64,000 bases of DNA from Anaspis maculata. Lineage: Eukaryota > Arthropoda > Insecta > Coleoptera > Scraptiidae. The notes beneath the pieces are model-generated. The model did not search any database and was not told the origin of the DNA. It saw only the letters and a list, made by a program, of their open reading frames with translations. A program made the translations under genes and the position numbers. Shown piece after piece: positions 1 to 9,188 of the stretch. The stretch's first letter is position 1. The number at the start of each line of letters is the position of its first letter. Location of the stretch: NCBI GenBank assembly GCA_949128115.1, contig OX421962.1, positions 104,748,836-104,812,835 of the forward strand. The letters run 5' to 3'.

Positions 1-143
1 GTCGTTGAGCCAGGAGCCAAAAATCACGATTTTGGTTTCCGCCCTGGGGACTTGACGTGTCATACCTATTTGGATTCCCCACAACACCAGCATAAAAATA
101 AGCCATGATACGTTTTTGTATCGAGTAGCTCAAGACCGCCATC

Positions 144-152
144 TTGGAAAAA
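144..152. repeat. Left target-site duplication of the non-LTR element
   Basis: TTGGAAAAA occurs here and again at 4184-4192, on either side of the element. It is A-rich and only 9 bp, so chance is possible, but its placement at both ends supports it. Confidence 0.5.
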
Positions 153-160
153 CCGCGCCA

Positions 161-175
161 AATAATAATAATAAT
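161..175. repeat. (AAT)5 tail of the non-LTR element
   Basis: Five AAT units on the plus strand, that is an (ATT)n 3' tail on the element strand. Simple-repeat tails in place of poly(A) are known in several non-LTR clades. Confidence 0.7.
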
Positions 176-317
176 CTTTATTAATGTTTTACACACATAA
201 GTATGTTTACACACGTCAAATTGTAGGTACATATAAGTATAAGATAAAATATTATTCAAAACTAGAAACATATTAACAAACATCATTACAAACAAACCAA
301 GCAAACGAAAAACAAGA

Positions 318-3107
318 TCACTGTCGTGGGGTGAAGCTACATGTCATGAATTCACTTATTGAATAAAATGCACCGTCGATGAGGTACTCTCTTATAATTT
401 TTTTAAACGTTTGACGTTCTAGTGTTCTGACTGTGGATGGAATAGAATTAAAGAACTTCACTCCATAATAGCTGACACCATCGCGGGTCTTGCTCAACCT
501 CAAAAATTTCAGGTGGATGTCTTCCCTGTTCCTGATTTCGTAGCGGTGGGTCTCACCCCTGGACACGCTACTCTCGAGTTGATGGTCCCTCACGTAGAGC
601 AAGCATTCCAAGATGTACATAGACGGTAATGTCAAAATACGCAGCGACCTGAAGGCCTCCCTGCAGTCGTCACGATATCCCAGGCCTGCAACCACACGAA
701 CGGCTCTCCGTTGTATCGCAAATACAGAAGAGGCGTGGGGGGAGTGGCCCCAGATCAGGAGCGCATATGACATAATAGGGTGTACTGAGCCGAAGTATGC
801 CGTTCTCAAAGTTTGTCTAGATACCCTACCCGCCAGACCTCTCAGAAGAAAGATCCTTCTTGAGGCTGTCGAGCAGACCGACCCCGTGTGGGTCTCCCAG
901 CCAAGCCGCGGGCATATAGTGATTCCCAGGAACTTCACAGACGCAGCAGCATCCGAAGTCTCCCCGACCCCATTTCGCAGTCCAAAAACCATGAGTTCTG
1001 TCTTAGCAGCATTCAGACATAATCTGTTTGCAAGACACCATTCGGTCATGGCAAACTTGACGCTATCCGCCCCGGACACAAGGCGACTCAAGTTGCGATC
1101 ACTCTGCACAAGTGTCGTGTCATCCGCGTACAGGATAAACCTCAACTCGGAATCAACACCCGCACAGGGAAGATCATTCACATAGATAAGGAAGAGGCTG
1201 GGGCCCAAGATGGACCCCTGCCGAACGCCGTCGTGTAGTCCCGCCGTGTCCGAGGCAACGCCGCCGTGATAGACGAATTGACGCCCCCCACCAAGGTATG
1301 ACTCCATCACATCCAAACTGCCAGCGTCAAAGCCGTAGAACTTCAACTTCTTGAGCAGGATGGAATGTGAGACGCAATCAAATGCTTTTGTGAGGTCAAA
1401 AAATTGAGCCCGTGTGAAGTGGCCTCTCTCGAATCCCGTGTTGACCTGTTCCACGAGAGACGCCATGGCAAGAGTCGTGGACTTTCCCGAACGGAAACCG
1501 AATTGACACTCGTTGAAAAGCTTTTGTTTCTCGAAATAATCCGTGATTTGAACATTTAAAACCGACTCGAAAATTTTACCAAGAATTGGTATTATTGAGA
1601 TCGGTCTGTAATCTGAAGGATTCTCCGGATTGCCTTTCTTGAAAATTGGGATGACTTTAGCTGTCTTCAAAACTCCCGGGAATATGCCGGCCCGCAAACA
1701 AGCATTTAAAAGTTTCGTCAACGGCACAAGAATTATATATCTGATAGTCGTGATAATTTTTTTATTCATTCCGTATGGATCGCGGGCATCAGAGTTTCCG
1801 AGTTTACCAATTATGTCATTGATTTGGATGTATGAAACCTCCGTAAAGGAGAATTGATCAGTGTAACCGTTTCGTGGCATTTTGTTTAAATATTCCTCGT
1901 AGGTTCCGTCCGCGTTAGGCAAGTCTCCAACCAAGGTGCTGGCAATATTGGAAAAATACTCGTTGAAATCACTGGCTGATGGCCCGCCGGTTTTGTTTCG
2001 ACTGTGGTCTCTCGAACTACCATGGTTAATCAAAGACCACATGGCTTTCTGACGGTTTTGAGCTTCCCGAATAAACCTATCGTGAGCGCTTATTTTGGCT
2101 CTGCGCAATTCAGCCCTATATGCCGATCTCTGTTGTCTAACTTCGTCGCCCAGGCCGGCATCCGGATGCAGCCTGTGCATATCGCGCAAGCTCTGAAGCT
2201 CGTCGCGCTTGAATCTGAGCTCATCAGAAAACCAATTTATTTTATCTCGAGAAACCCCCACAATTCTTGACCTGGCTGGGAAACTTCGATTCATTCCATC
2301 TGAAATAATATTAATCAATGATTGGAATCTAATCTCTACATGAACGTCACTGTCAATGAAGGACCAGTCAACTCCCTGCATGAAGAGGTTGAGGTTGAAC
2401 AGACCCACGTCAGTCAGCGGCTGATAACTGACCCGTCGTGGCATCGTCGGTCTGAAACTACAAAAGAAGAAAACACCCAAGTGATCGGAGAAGCCGGTGT
2501 CAACAATTCGCAATCCACAATCACACACCAGTGCATTACTGACAAATATATTGTCTAAACAATTTCTCAGTCTAGTAGGCATATTATTTAACTGTGACAT
2601 CCCGAAGGATTCAAACAAACACACCAGCGAAATTGCGCCTCGAGCACTGGTTCCGAAAAGAACATTAAAGTCGCCCGTTGCGATTATATTTTTATTTTTT
2701 ACAAACAGCACATTAAGCGCTCGGGAGAGACGCTCAATGAACTGGTCAAAGTCACCGCCCGGCGGTCTATAAACTGTTAAAATGAACGCATCAGGAGTCT
2801 CGATGGCAGCCATCTCACAAACAGTCTCCACCGAGAGTTCTTTCACCCGCGCAAGCTCTTCAAAATCGCCCGGGAGGTTCGTTCTTTGAAAAATTGCCAC
2901 TCCTCCATGGATGTGATGGGATCTGGAAAAGCCGGCGGCAAGGCTATAGTTCTTCAGTTGAAGATGTCTCAGCTCGTCCTCGACCAACCAGTGTTCGTTC
3001 ACACAGAGGAAAAGTGGATTGCTTTCATTTAGGAAAAATTCCAGTTCGTCGCTCTTGTTCCGGAGGCACTGGATATTTATGTGTAGAAGGGTTGGTGTTC
3101 CACTCAA
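318..3107 (-). CDS. Non-LTR ORF2: APE-type endonuclease and reverse transcriptase
   Basis: The 929-codon frame holds an N-terminal apurinic-type endonuclease (about residues 5-215; GDFN near 145 and SDHLG near 207). A reverse transcriptase follows at about 430-730, with DYRPIS, QFGFR, FDLTKAFDCV, GVRQGSILGPSLF and the catalytic YADD. The C-terminal tail is of the Jockey/CR1 type without RNase H. The protein would nick the target and copy the element RNA at the nick. The frame opens at a TTG, and the first ATG is near codon 98, inside the endonuclease, so normal ATG initiation would destroy the enzyme. The frame stays open upstream and overlaps ORF1 in the -1 frame. A slippery heptamer at 3155-3161 suggests synthesis by frameshifting; termination-reinitiation at the TTGA overlap is the alternative. 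Confidence 0.9.
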   Translation of the reverse strand: MSGTPTLLHINIQCLRNKSDELEFFLNESNPLFLCVNEHWLVEDELRHLQLKNYSLAAGFSRSHHIHGGVAIFQRTNLPGDFEELARVKELSVETVCEMAAIETPDAFILTVYRPPGGDFDQFIERLSRALNVLFVKNKNIIATGDFNVLFGTSARGAISLVCLFESFGMSQLNNMPTRLRNCLDNIFVSNALVCDCGLRIVDTGFSDHLGVFFFCSFRPTMPRRVSYQPLTDVGLFNLNLFMQGVDWSFIDSDVHVEIRFQSLINIISDGMNRSFPARSRIVGVSRDKINWFSDELRFKRDELQSLRDMHRLHPDAGLGDEVRQQRSAYRAELRRAKISAHDRFIREAQNRQKAMWSLINHGSSRDHSRNKTGGPSASDFNEYFSNIASTLVGDLPNADGTYEEYLNKMPRNGYTDQFSFTEVSYIQINDIIGKLGNSDARDPYGMNKKIITTIRYIILVPLTKLLNACLRAGIFPGVLKTAKVIPIFKKGNPENPSDYRPISIIPILGKIFESVLNVQITDYFEKQKLFNECQFGFRSGKSTTLAMASLVEQVNTGFERGHFTRAQFFDLTKAFDCVSHSILLKKLKFYGFDAGSLDVMESYLGGGRQFVYHGGVASDTAGLHDGVRQGSILGPSLFLIYVNDLPCAGVDSELRFILYADDTTLVQSDRNLSRLVSGADSVKFAMTEWCLANRLCLNAAKTELMVFGLRNGVGETSDAAASVKFLGITICPRLGWETHTGSVCSTASRRIFLLRGLAGRVSRQTLRTAYFGSVHPIMSYALLIWGHSPHASSVFAIQRRAVRVVAGLGYRDDCREAFRSLRILTLPSMYILECLLYVRDHQLESSVSRGETHRYEIRNREDIHLKFLRLSKTRDGVSYYGVKFFNSIPSTVRTLERQTFKKIIREYLIDGAFYSISEFMTCSFTPRQ

Positions 3108-4099
3108 GCCTCGGCCGACCCCTGCGTCAGCTGCGGCGGTTTTACTCGCCAGTGGAAAAAACGAGTGACCTGCGCTCCTGCTGGCCAGTTGTCGGGTTGC
3201 ATTGCCCTTTCTAAGCTGGAAAAGTTGACTGTAACCTTAAATGGAGTGTACGTTCCCTGGCGAGCCGTAGGAACAGTTTCGCATATCACTTCGGGAATAA
3301 CTGGGCGAAGCATGCTGATAACGTCTCGCTCTCCGGTCCCCGGAGCGAGTCTTGTGACAAAAAGGTAGGCCTTTCTTGCGACTGCCTTCAGTTGCGTACC
3401 ACAGTTCGTGCCTACGACAACAGGCTGCTGCTGCCGTTTCTTCTTTGGACGCGTTCTCTTGCCGGTGACAGTGCTCCAGACACCGGGTTGGGAGGCCGGA
3501 GCCGACACAGATACACGGTGCACGGCTGGCTGATCGTTCTGTGAAGTCTGCCGTGATACAGTTGGTTGGTTCCCATGTCCCGGTGCTGCTCGGCTCCTGG
3601 AGGTGTTTGTTTGTTTGTGGTTTTTGTGTCGTCTCTCGGCTGTGTTGTTATCTGGCTTCCACAGCGATGATGGGTTGACTTTTTTGTGAGCAGTGCTATC
3701 TTTCTTCAATAGGTCGATATGTTCGCGTAATAATTTTATTTCATTTCTCAATAAAATAATTTGGAAATTCTTTTGCTTGACGATGTAGTTCACGAGTCGT
3801 CCTTCCACCCTGTCGTCGTTCGCCACCAACTCATCCTCTGCTTTGTAAAAGGTCTCGGTTTCGGCCTCGGTTTCAGTATCGCACCTATTCTCTGTGTCAA
3901 GGTCGTTCTCGTCACAACAAACGATTCGACCGTCGTCAAAAAATCTGACACTGGGGACTAGTTTGGCACAACTTGGGTGAAAATGATTATCGCACGAACT
4001 GCACTTTACCGCGATAGCTCTATTCATTCCTCTTTTCTTGCATTTTCTGCATACAAGTGGAAGAGGAGCACTCGATGCGTCCTCACCTGTCGGCGCCAT
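3104..4099 (-). CDS. Non-LTR ORF1: zinc-finger nucleic-acid-binding protein
   Basis: The 331-codon ORF starts at the ATG ending at 4099, which has A at -3 and G at +4. An upstream TTG is not needed. A PHD-like cysteine/histidine cluster lies near residues 13-65 (CRKC, CSSC, HPSC, CC). An acidic stretch and a leucine-rich coiled coil follow near 95-135 (QIILLRNEIKLLREHIDLL), then a basic serine/threonine-rich linker and a C-terminal RRM-like segment (AYLFVTRL to VTRFFHWR). ORF1 proteins of this group bind the element RNA and act as chaperones in the ribonucleoprotein. The stop TGA at 3104-3106 overlaps the TTG opening ORF2. Confidence 0.85.
   Translation of the reverse strand: MAPTGEDASSAPLPLVCRKCKKRGMNRAIAVKCSSCDNHFHPSCAKLVPSVRFFDDGRIVCCDENDLDTENRCDTETEAETETFYKAEDELVANDDRVEGRLVNYIVKQKNFQIILLRNEIKLLREHIDLLKKDSTAHKKVNPSSLWKPDNNTAERRHKNHKQTNTSRSRAAPGHGNQPTVSRQTSQNDQPAVHRVSVSAPASQPGVWSTVTGKRTRPKKKRQQQPVVVGTNCGTQLKAVARKAYLFVTRLAPGTGERDVISMLRPVIPEVICETVPTARQGTYTPFKVTVNFSSLERAMQPDNWPAGAQVTRFFHWRVKPPQLTQGSAEA
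3155..3161 (-). promoter_or_regulatory. Candidate -1 ribosomal frameshift site (T TTT TTC)
   Basis: On the minus strand the ORF1 codons here read CGT TTT TTC, so T-TTT-TTC sits in the X-XXY-YYZ register of a canonical -1 slippery heptamer. Slipping back one base enters the ORF2 frame with no stop before ORF2. In the zero frame 16 codons follow to the ORF1 stop at 3104-3106. The spacer downstream is GC-rich. Frameshifting is inferred; no downstream pseudoknot has been computed. Confidence 0.55.
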
Positions 4100-4183
4100 C
4101 TTGATATCTCGTGTTAAATATGTAGTTCTTCTCGAGTTCTTGTGGTTTGTAGTTTTTCTCGCTCGCGCTAACGGCAACTCCAG

Positions 4184-4192
4184 TTGGAAAAA
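4184..4192. repeat. Right target-site duplication of the non-LTR element
   Basis: Second copy of TTGGAAAAA, immediately 5' of the element in its own orientation. Confidence 0.5.
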
Positions 4193-4214
4193 TGAAACTG
4201 AGTAAAATTGAACA

Positions 4215-4370
4215 ACAAAATTTACTATAAATATCGTTCAGCACCGTTCTTTGACTTAAGTCTTGTTATAGTACAAGAAAGATAGATTTCAACCTCAGAA
4301 AAAATATGGACGTCCTGAAAATTTGATATTCTGTTCAAAATTGAGTGCTCTACAACATATCCAAAATCGT
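4215..4370. repeat. Direct repeat, copy 1 (flanks the 4.5-5.7 kb hairpin)
   Basis: About 155 bp ending in TGAGTGCTCTACAACATATC recurs in the same orientation at 5815-5966. The 3' 65 bp is nearly identical and the 5' half more diverged. A run of about fifteen Gs follows at about 4408-4422. Confidence 0.7.
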
Positions 4371-4473
4371 CAAAAATCGCAACCGGGGGGGGTTTTAAGT
4401 TATTGGAGGGGGGGGGGGGGGGTAAAAATTGCAACTAAAAATGGAGGGGATGGAACCCGTCAATTCATTGGAT

Positions 4474-5720
4474 GCAAATACATTATAGTTCGACGTATCT
4501 TATCCCGTTAATACCATTTTGACACAAAAAGTGTCCATCATTGTTGAAGGGGAGTAGTGGGGGGGGGAGGGGGGGCGAAACTTTGCTAGGTGGTCCATTT
4601 CGTTTTTCTAGCCAAGTAGAACCGATCACGACAAGTTTGGTATCTTTTCCGACTAAATTCAATCTCCTGAACTCGTATCCGATGTGTAAATTCGGATGAA
4701 AACAAGTTTGAACAAGTCAACTTGAGAAAACTTGTTTTTTCTTTGACAATTTTGACGATTTTTTTTACTGTTGAAGGTGTTCATCTTTAAAAAAATTTCA
4801 GGGACCATTAAATTGAAATGTATTCTTCACGAAAATCATCCACTCGAGTATAGTTTTGTTTCTCGACTTGAAAAAATCGATTTGAACCTGACCCGGCCCG
4901 GCGCGGTTTCTACTATTGACCAGAACACTACAACATGCACCTTTAAATGAAAGTAACTCAAACTATTGGAAAAATGATAACTCGTCTTTGAAAATTCGAC
5001 AATTTGTGCAGAACTGAATTCCCTGTAACATGAACAAAATCGCCATGAATCGCAATGCAGGATTTTGAGTTATTCGAGGAGGAGGATAACATTTTGGCAA
5101 GATTCATACTCTATGAACTGTTACCTCTCCCCTTAAATAACTCAAAACCCTGCTGTGCGATTCATGGCGATTTTGTTTATGTTATAGGGAACTCAATTCT
5201 GCACAGATCCTTCAATTTTCAAAGATGAGTTGTTATTTCTTCAATAGTTTGAGGTGTTTTCATTCAAAGGTGCATGCTGTAGTGTTCTGGTCAGTAGTAG
5301 ACGACGCGCCGCGCCGGCTCAAGTTCAAATGGATTTTTCAAACTCGAGAAACAAAATCATACATCGAGTGGATCATTCTCGTGGAAAATACACTTCAATC
5401 TAATCGCCCCTGAAATATTTTCAAAGATAAACACCTCTAACAGTGAAAAAAAAAGAATCGTCAAAATTGTCAAAGAAAAAACAAGTTTTCCCAAGTTAGC
5501 TTGTTCAAACTTGTTTTCATCCAAATTTACACATCAAATTCGAGTTTAGGAGATTGAATTCAGTCGGAAAAGATACTAAGCTTGTGATCGGTTCTACATG
5601 GCCAGAAAAACAAATTCGACCATCTAGCAGAGCCCACGACCCCCCTTCAACAGTGATCGACACTTTTTGTGCCAAAATGGTATCAGCGGGATATGACGCG
5701 TCGAATTAAAACGTATTTGC
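4474..5720. repeat. Long inverted repeat (about 615-bp arms, 29-nt loop)
   Basis: The left arm at 4474-5090 pairs with the right arm at 5120-5720 around a centre near 5105. Matching landmarks are GCAAATAC / GTATTTGC at the outer ends, AATACCATTTTG / CAAAATGGTAT, AAACAAGTTTGAACAAG / CTTGTTCAAACTTGTTTT, and GGAGGATAAC / GTTACCTCTCC next to the loop. No transposase-like ORF is present, so it is a foldback or snapback element. It lies in the probable intron upstream of FMR1 exon A. Confidence 0.85.
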
Positions 5721-5814
5721 TATCAAAATGCCGCTAACAGCAGATTTCTAGTGAAGTACGCGAGGTTCGGTTTGTATAATTATCATCGGGTGTACTCGAA
5801 AATGTTGAATGAAG

Positions 5815-5966
5815 AAATTTGCTATAGCTGAACTATTAACTGTCATATTAGGAGTAATAGTACAGGAAAAATAGTAAAAAAATCGGCAAAACCTCGGAAT
5901 AAATGTGGACGTCATGAAAATTTGATATTCTGTTCAGAATTGAGTGCTCTACAACATATCCAAAAT
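5815..5966. repeat. Direct repeat, copy 2
   Basis: Same-orientation partner of 4215-4370. Together the two copies bracket the hairpin at 4474-5720. Confidence 0.7.
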
Positions 5967-8737
5967 TGGACAAATTTCACGTGGTCTCCTCACTTGGTGT
6001 GAAACTGGCTTGTCCAGAAGTTATCTTGCTTGTCGAACTGGCATCTAAATAGTGAAATCTTTGAAAATTTGACCGTATCATACGTGGAAATGCGATTCGG
6101 CGGCCGCAGAGACGTGTTACCTTCATTTAGATACCAAAAAGGCACAGCCTCCCTTCGAATTTCACAGCATTCGTTGAACTTTCTCGATGACCAGAGGCAA
6201 CGCCTACGCCGAGAGTCGCTTCGCGCGGACCACAAAACTGAACCAGATAGCAAATTGAAGGTTATCACATTAATTTCGGTTCAATACGCAAGTTTCACAG
6301 ACCGGGCTGTTCAAAATTTGCATCAATCAACTTCTTACACGAAATCCTGCTGCCCATGACAAACCGCCGGGGCGTTCTTTGTTTTGCCAGTAATTCATCA
6401 GGACTTAGTAAGTCTTTGGCTAGAGCACACCAGAGGGTCGGTGCTTTTATTGCGACCCTTTTGAGCGACGGCATCGCATTTTTTAGATTTAGAGCGTCAA
6501 AAAATCGAATTTGCGCGAAAAATTTATTAAATTTAAAATTTTTCAACTGAAATGTCACAGACTACTAAATTTCTTTATTGACGAAAATCAAAAACAGGTT
6601 AGAAAATTACACATAAAATGGAGAAAAACACCAGACATTGTATGTCGTCTTGAATTATCGTGTTGAATTTTGCCATGCAACAAAATGCAAAGTTTTCAGA
6701 TTTAACAAAATCTCTCATGTCCCTCAAATGACGGTTACGCTGGACATATTCATAGCTGCTGGGTAGTACAAATTAATGACAAAAATAAGCATATTAAGCC
6801 TTTGCTTATAACGTTTTCCAATTACTAGAACCGATAACCAGTTCAGATTTAAAATAGGGAAATTCGATTGGTTGTCGAAAATCCTCGACCAGTCAGTGAA
6901 AGCGATTTTCGAGCCGAACTACCTCGGTTGTAGTGACTTGAAAACGCTGTTGAGATTTTTGAGGAGTTGTTAAGCAAACTTTTCCTAGCAACTCCTCTGA
7001 AATCTGAGCAAATGCTTATGCTAATTTTTTAATAATACTATAGAAACATCACTTCACGGACACATGAAACAAGATACAGGCTCCACTACTGGAGTATTTG
7101 ACTAGTGGGTTTTTCAGAAATTCTTGTTTCACTGACGACAGACGACGTCAAAACTTGTAACACCATCTTAGTAATAATTAAAATAATAAAACTTTTCGGT
7201 GGCCCACAGTGCTCCTGGCTCCCGACAAAGATAGTCCATGAACAAAACGAACTCAAACATTTTCAAAAAGTCCGTTTTCGTTTTGTCACAATAACTTGTC
7301 AGCTTAGTAACTTTTGTTTTTCCCCCAAAGAATCGCATGACGGCCCTCCCTGTGGAGTCGGTAATAAAACAGGGATATCTACAGATACTTGGCGACTTCC
7401 CGATAAGGTACGTTGGGTATGAGAGAAACAGACCAGTAATATGACACCCCACATTCCCTTGATTTGAACCTTTCTGATTTCTATCTATGATCTCACATGG
7501 CAAGACATCACACAAGATCTCACATCTTCATACTACTCTTATCGTCCTTTGTCGATGTCCAGTTATCCAGCTTTGACAGTGTCTAAAGAGGGCGATAACT
7601 CACGTCTCCAAATCGATAATAATTACGTTGCTAACATGATACTGTTATCTTATCAGTATGGTATGGTCTAATTGGCTGTTTATTTGCTCATAATGGACAC
7701 TGATTGGTTCTTCATTGTGATTAATTTTATTCTTATGATCTTATAATATGTAACTTGAAACTCTTCAAGAGATATCGTCTCCCAGTAATCACAGGCGTTT
7801 CTGTAACACCCTGTAGGCTGAAATTTACACGGCCCAAGTAAACTCTGCGCACACCGTCATTTTGGCACTGCACTTGCTCTACTGGTTTCGTTTCCGTAAC
7901 CCCATCATTTGGTTTCTGGCGCGTGGTGCGTGATGACTGTCGTCTCTTCATACTAGAGCTTAGTTCCCATCAGATAGACGCAACATGGTTTCTAAGTCTG
8001 TAGATGTTGTTTTTTTGATCAAAATGGAACCAATCATGTCAGCTATATTGACCTACTGGTTGAACACACTTTTGGAGAAGCAAAAAAGACTGCTGGCCAA
8101 AGCAGCGATCAAGCAAAAACGCTGCCATGAACCCCGGTGCTGTGAACGAAGGAATCTTTACACTCTGAGCATGCTGAACAACGAAGTGACACGTGTGAAA
8201 TCTTGGCTGAGAAATTTGCGGGAAAGTGAAAGACAGCAAACGACGACAACGACGAAGAGTGACATCGCAGAGACGCAACACCTCATCAGACCATCACCAC
8301 CTGTCAACGACGTGGCTTGTGCAACAATCAAAAACAGTTTACATTTTGGCTGGGATAAAATCCATCTTCCTTTCGTTGTGCGTTTGAATTTTATTGTTTT
8401 TCAGGCCTTCATTAAACACTCTGTTTCCGAGTAATGTCAGACAAATACGTGAACTAATAATGGAATGAGTTGTAGTGTTGTATCAAATGAAATAAAATTT
8501 GTTGTTTTGATCAAAATATTGTTTGGCTATCGTGAATGCAATAGAAATGGTTAAGGTGAATCGTTAAGCTTGGAAAAACTTCGGTGTAGTTTTTAAGGCT
8601 CTTTTTTATGATCCTTTGTGAAAGCATTGAGAAAAAATACACAAGTCATAAAGTTGAACCTAGTCTGTGTTCGATTTTTTTTCTGCGGCTGTTATGTCTG
8701 GGCGCCCTGCTGGCCAGTGGTCGTCAAGTCAGTTGTA
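5967..8737. other. No supported gene; probable FMR1 intron
   Basis: This AT-rich stretch has only short ORFs, the longest 149 codons at 7985-8434 (plus), none with a recognisable domain. A CACCCTGTA box occurs near 7808. No FMR1 Tudor/Agenet exon was found here. It is most simply the 3' end of the intron preceding exon A. Confidence 0.6.
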
Positions 8738-8868
8738 CGGGGTGTTTATAAGAGACTGTGATCGCGGCAGGCTTGGGTCAGGCCGAAAAACGTAGTAACA
8801 GGCGCAATTGTAGTGATCGAGAGGGGATTCCAAAGGCGATGCGATCACAGACGTTTATAAACACCCGG
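8738..8868. mobile_element. Short TIR element (MITE, 131 bp, TA target site)
   Basis: The left end CGGGGTGTTTATAA and the right end TTATAAACACCCGG form inverted termini, extended inward by GACTGTGATCGC / GCGATCACAG. TA dinucleotides flank both ends (8736-8737 and 8869-8870), which suits a mariner-type mover. There is no coding capacity. Confidence 0.75.
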
Positions 8869-9024
8869 TATAAAAAGGAAAAGTTTCAGTCCCTAATTTG
8901 CACATTTCTTTTTCGATTTTTCAATAATTAATTGATGATGGTTCAGATTACCGTAGCCTTGTTCTGCCCAAAGGGTTTTGAATGTGAACCTAAACAAATT
9001 CATATATTCAATTTTTTTTTGCAG

Positions 9025-9188
9025 ATGATGAAGGGCGATTTCTACGTTCTCGAGTATGTCGGCTGGGACACGACCTATACGGAAATTGTGAGCGACGAGC
9101 GGCTTCGGATGAAAAACACGAATCCACCGATTGACAGTTCAATGTTTCACAAGTTTGAAATTGAAGTACCCGAAGATGTTCGTGAATA
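9025..9188 (+). CDS. FMR1: FMR1 exon A: end of the Tudor/Agenet region
   Basis: A T-rich tract and GCAG precede 9025. The exon starts at [20 protein letters not shown] and ends at PEDVRE plus TA of a split Tyr codon, before GTGAGT. It aligns to the second Agenet domain of vertebrate FMRP (MIKGEFYVIEY). An in-frame TAG at 9187-9189 is removed by splicing. Confidence 0.9.

Larger units (their letters stand above)
153..4183 (-). mobile_element. Intact two-ORF non-LTR retrotransposon (Jockey superfamily, CR1-like)
   Basis: Reading on the minus strand, a short 5' leader is followed by ORF1 (zinc finger, coiled coil, RRM-like C-terminus) and ORF2 (endonuclease plus reverse transcriptase). A 3' UTR of about 150 bp then ends in an (ATT)n tail near 161-175 instead of poly(A). 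Both ORFs are free of stops and frameshifts. A 9-bp direct repeat, TTGGAAAAA, lies just outside at 144-152 and 4184-4192, as expected for a target-site duplication. A few bases (CCGCGCC on the plus strand, 153-159) lie between the tail and the duplication, so the exact 3' end is uncertain. A PHD-like ORF1 plus an APE-type endonuclease and no RNase H fits CR1-like families, but the clade needs a phylogeny. Confidence 0.85.

Noticed and set aside
613..1185. 190-codon plus-strand ORF opposite the reverse transcriptase
   Set aside because: Shadow of ORF2 on the opposite strand.
7985..8434. 149-codon plus-strand ORF in the probable FMR1 intron
   Set aside because: No recognisable domain, composition like its flanks, no splice partners seen; length is possible by chance.
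5967..9024. Upstream FMR1 Tudor/Agenet exons
   Set aside because: Looked for WWLA-type and VEVRG-type codons on the plus strand and found none; they probably lie left of the window.
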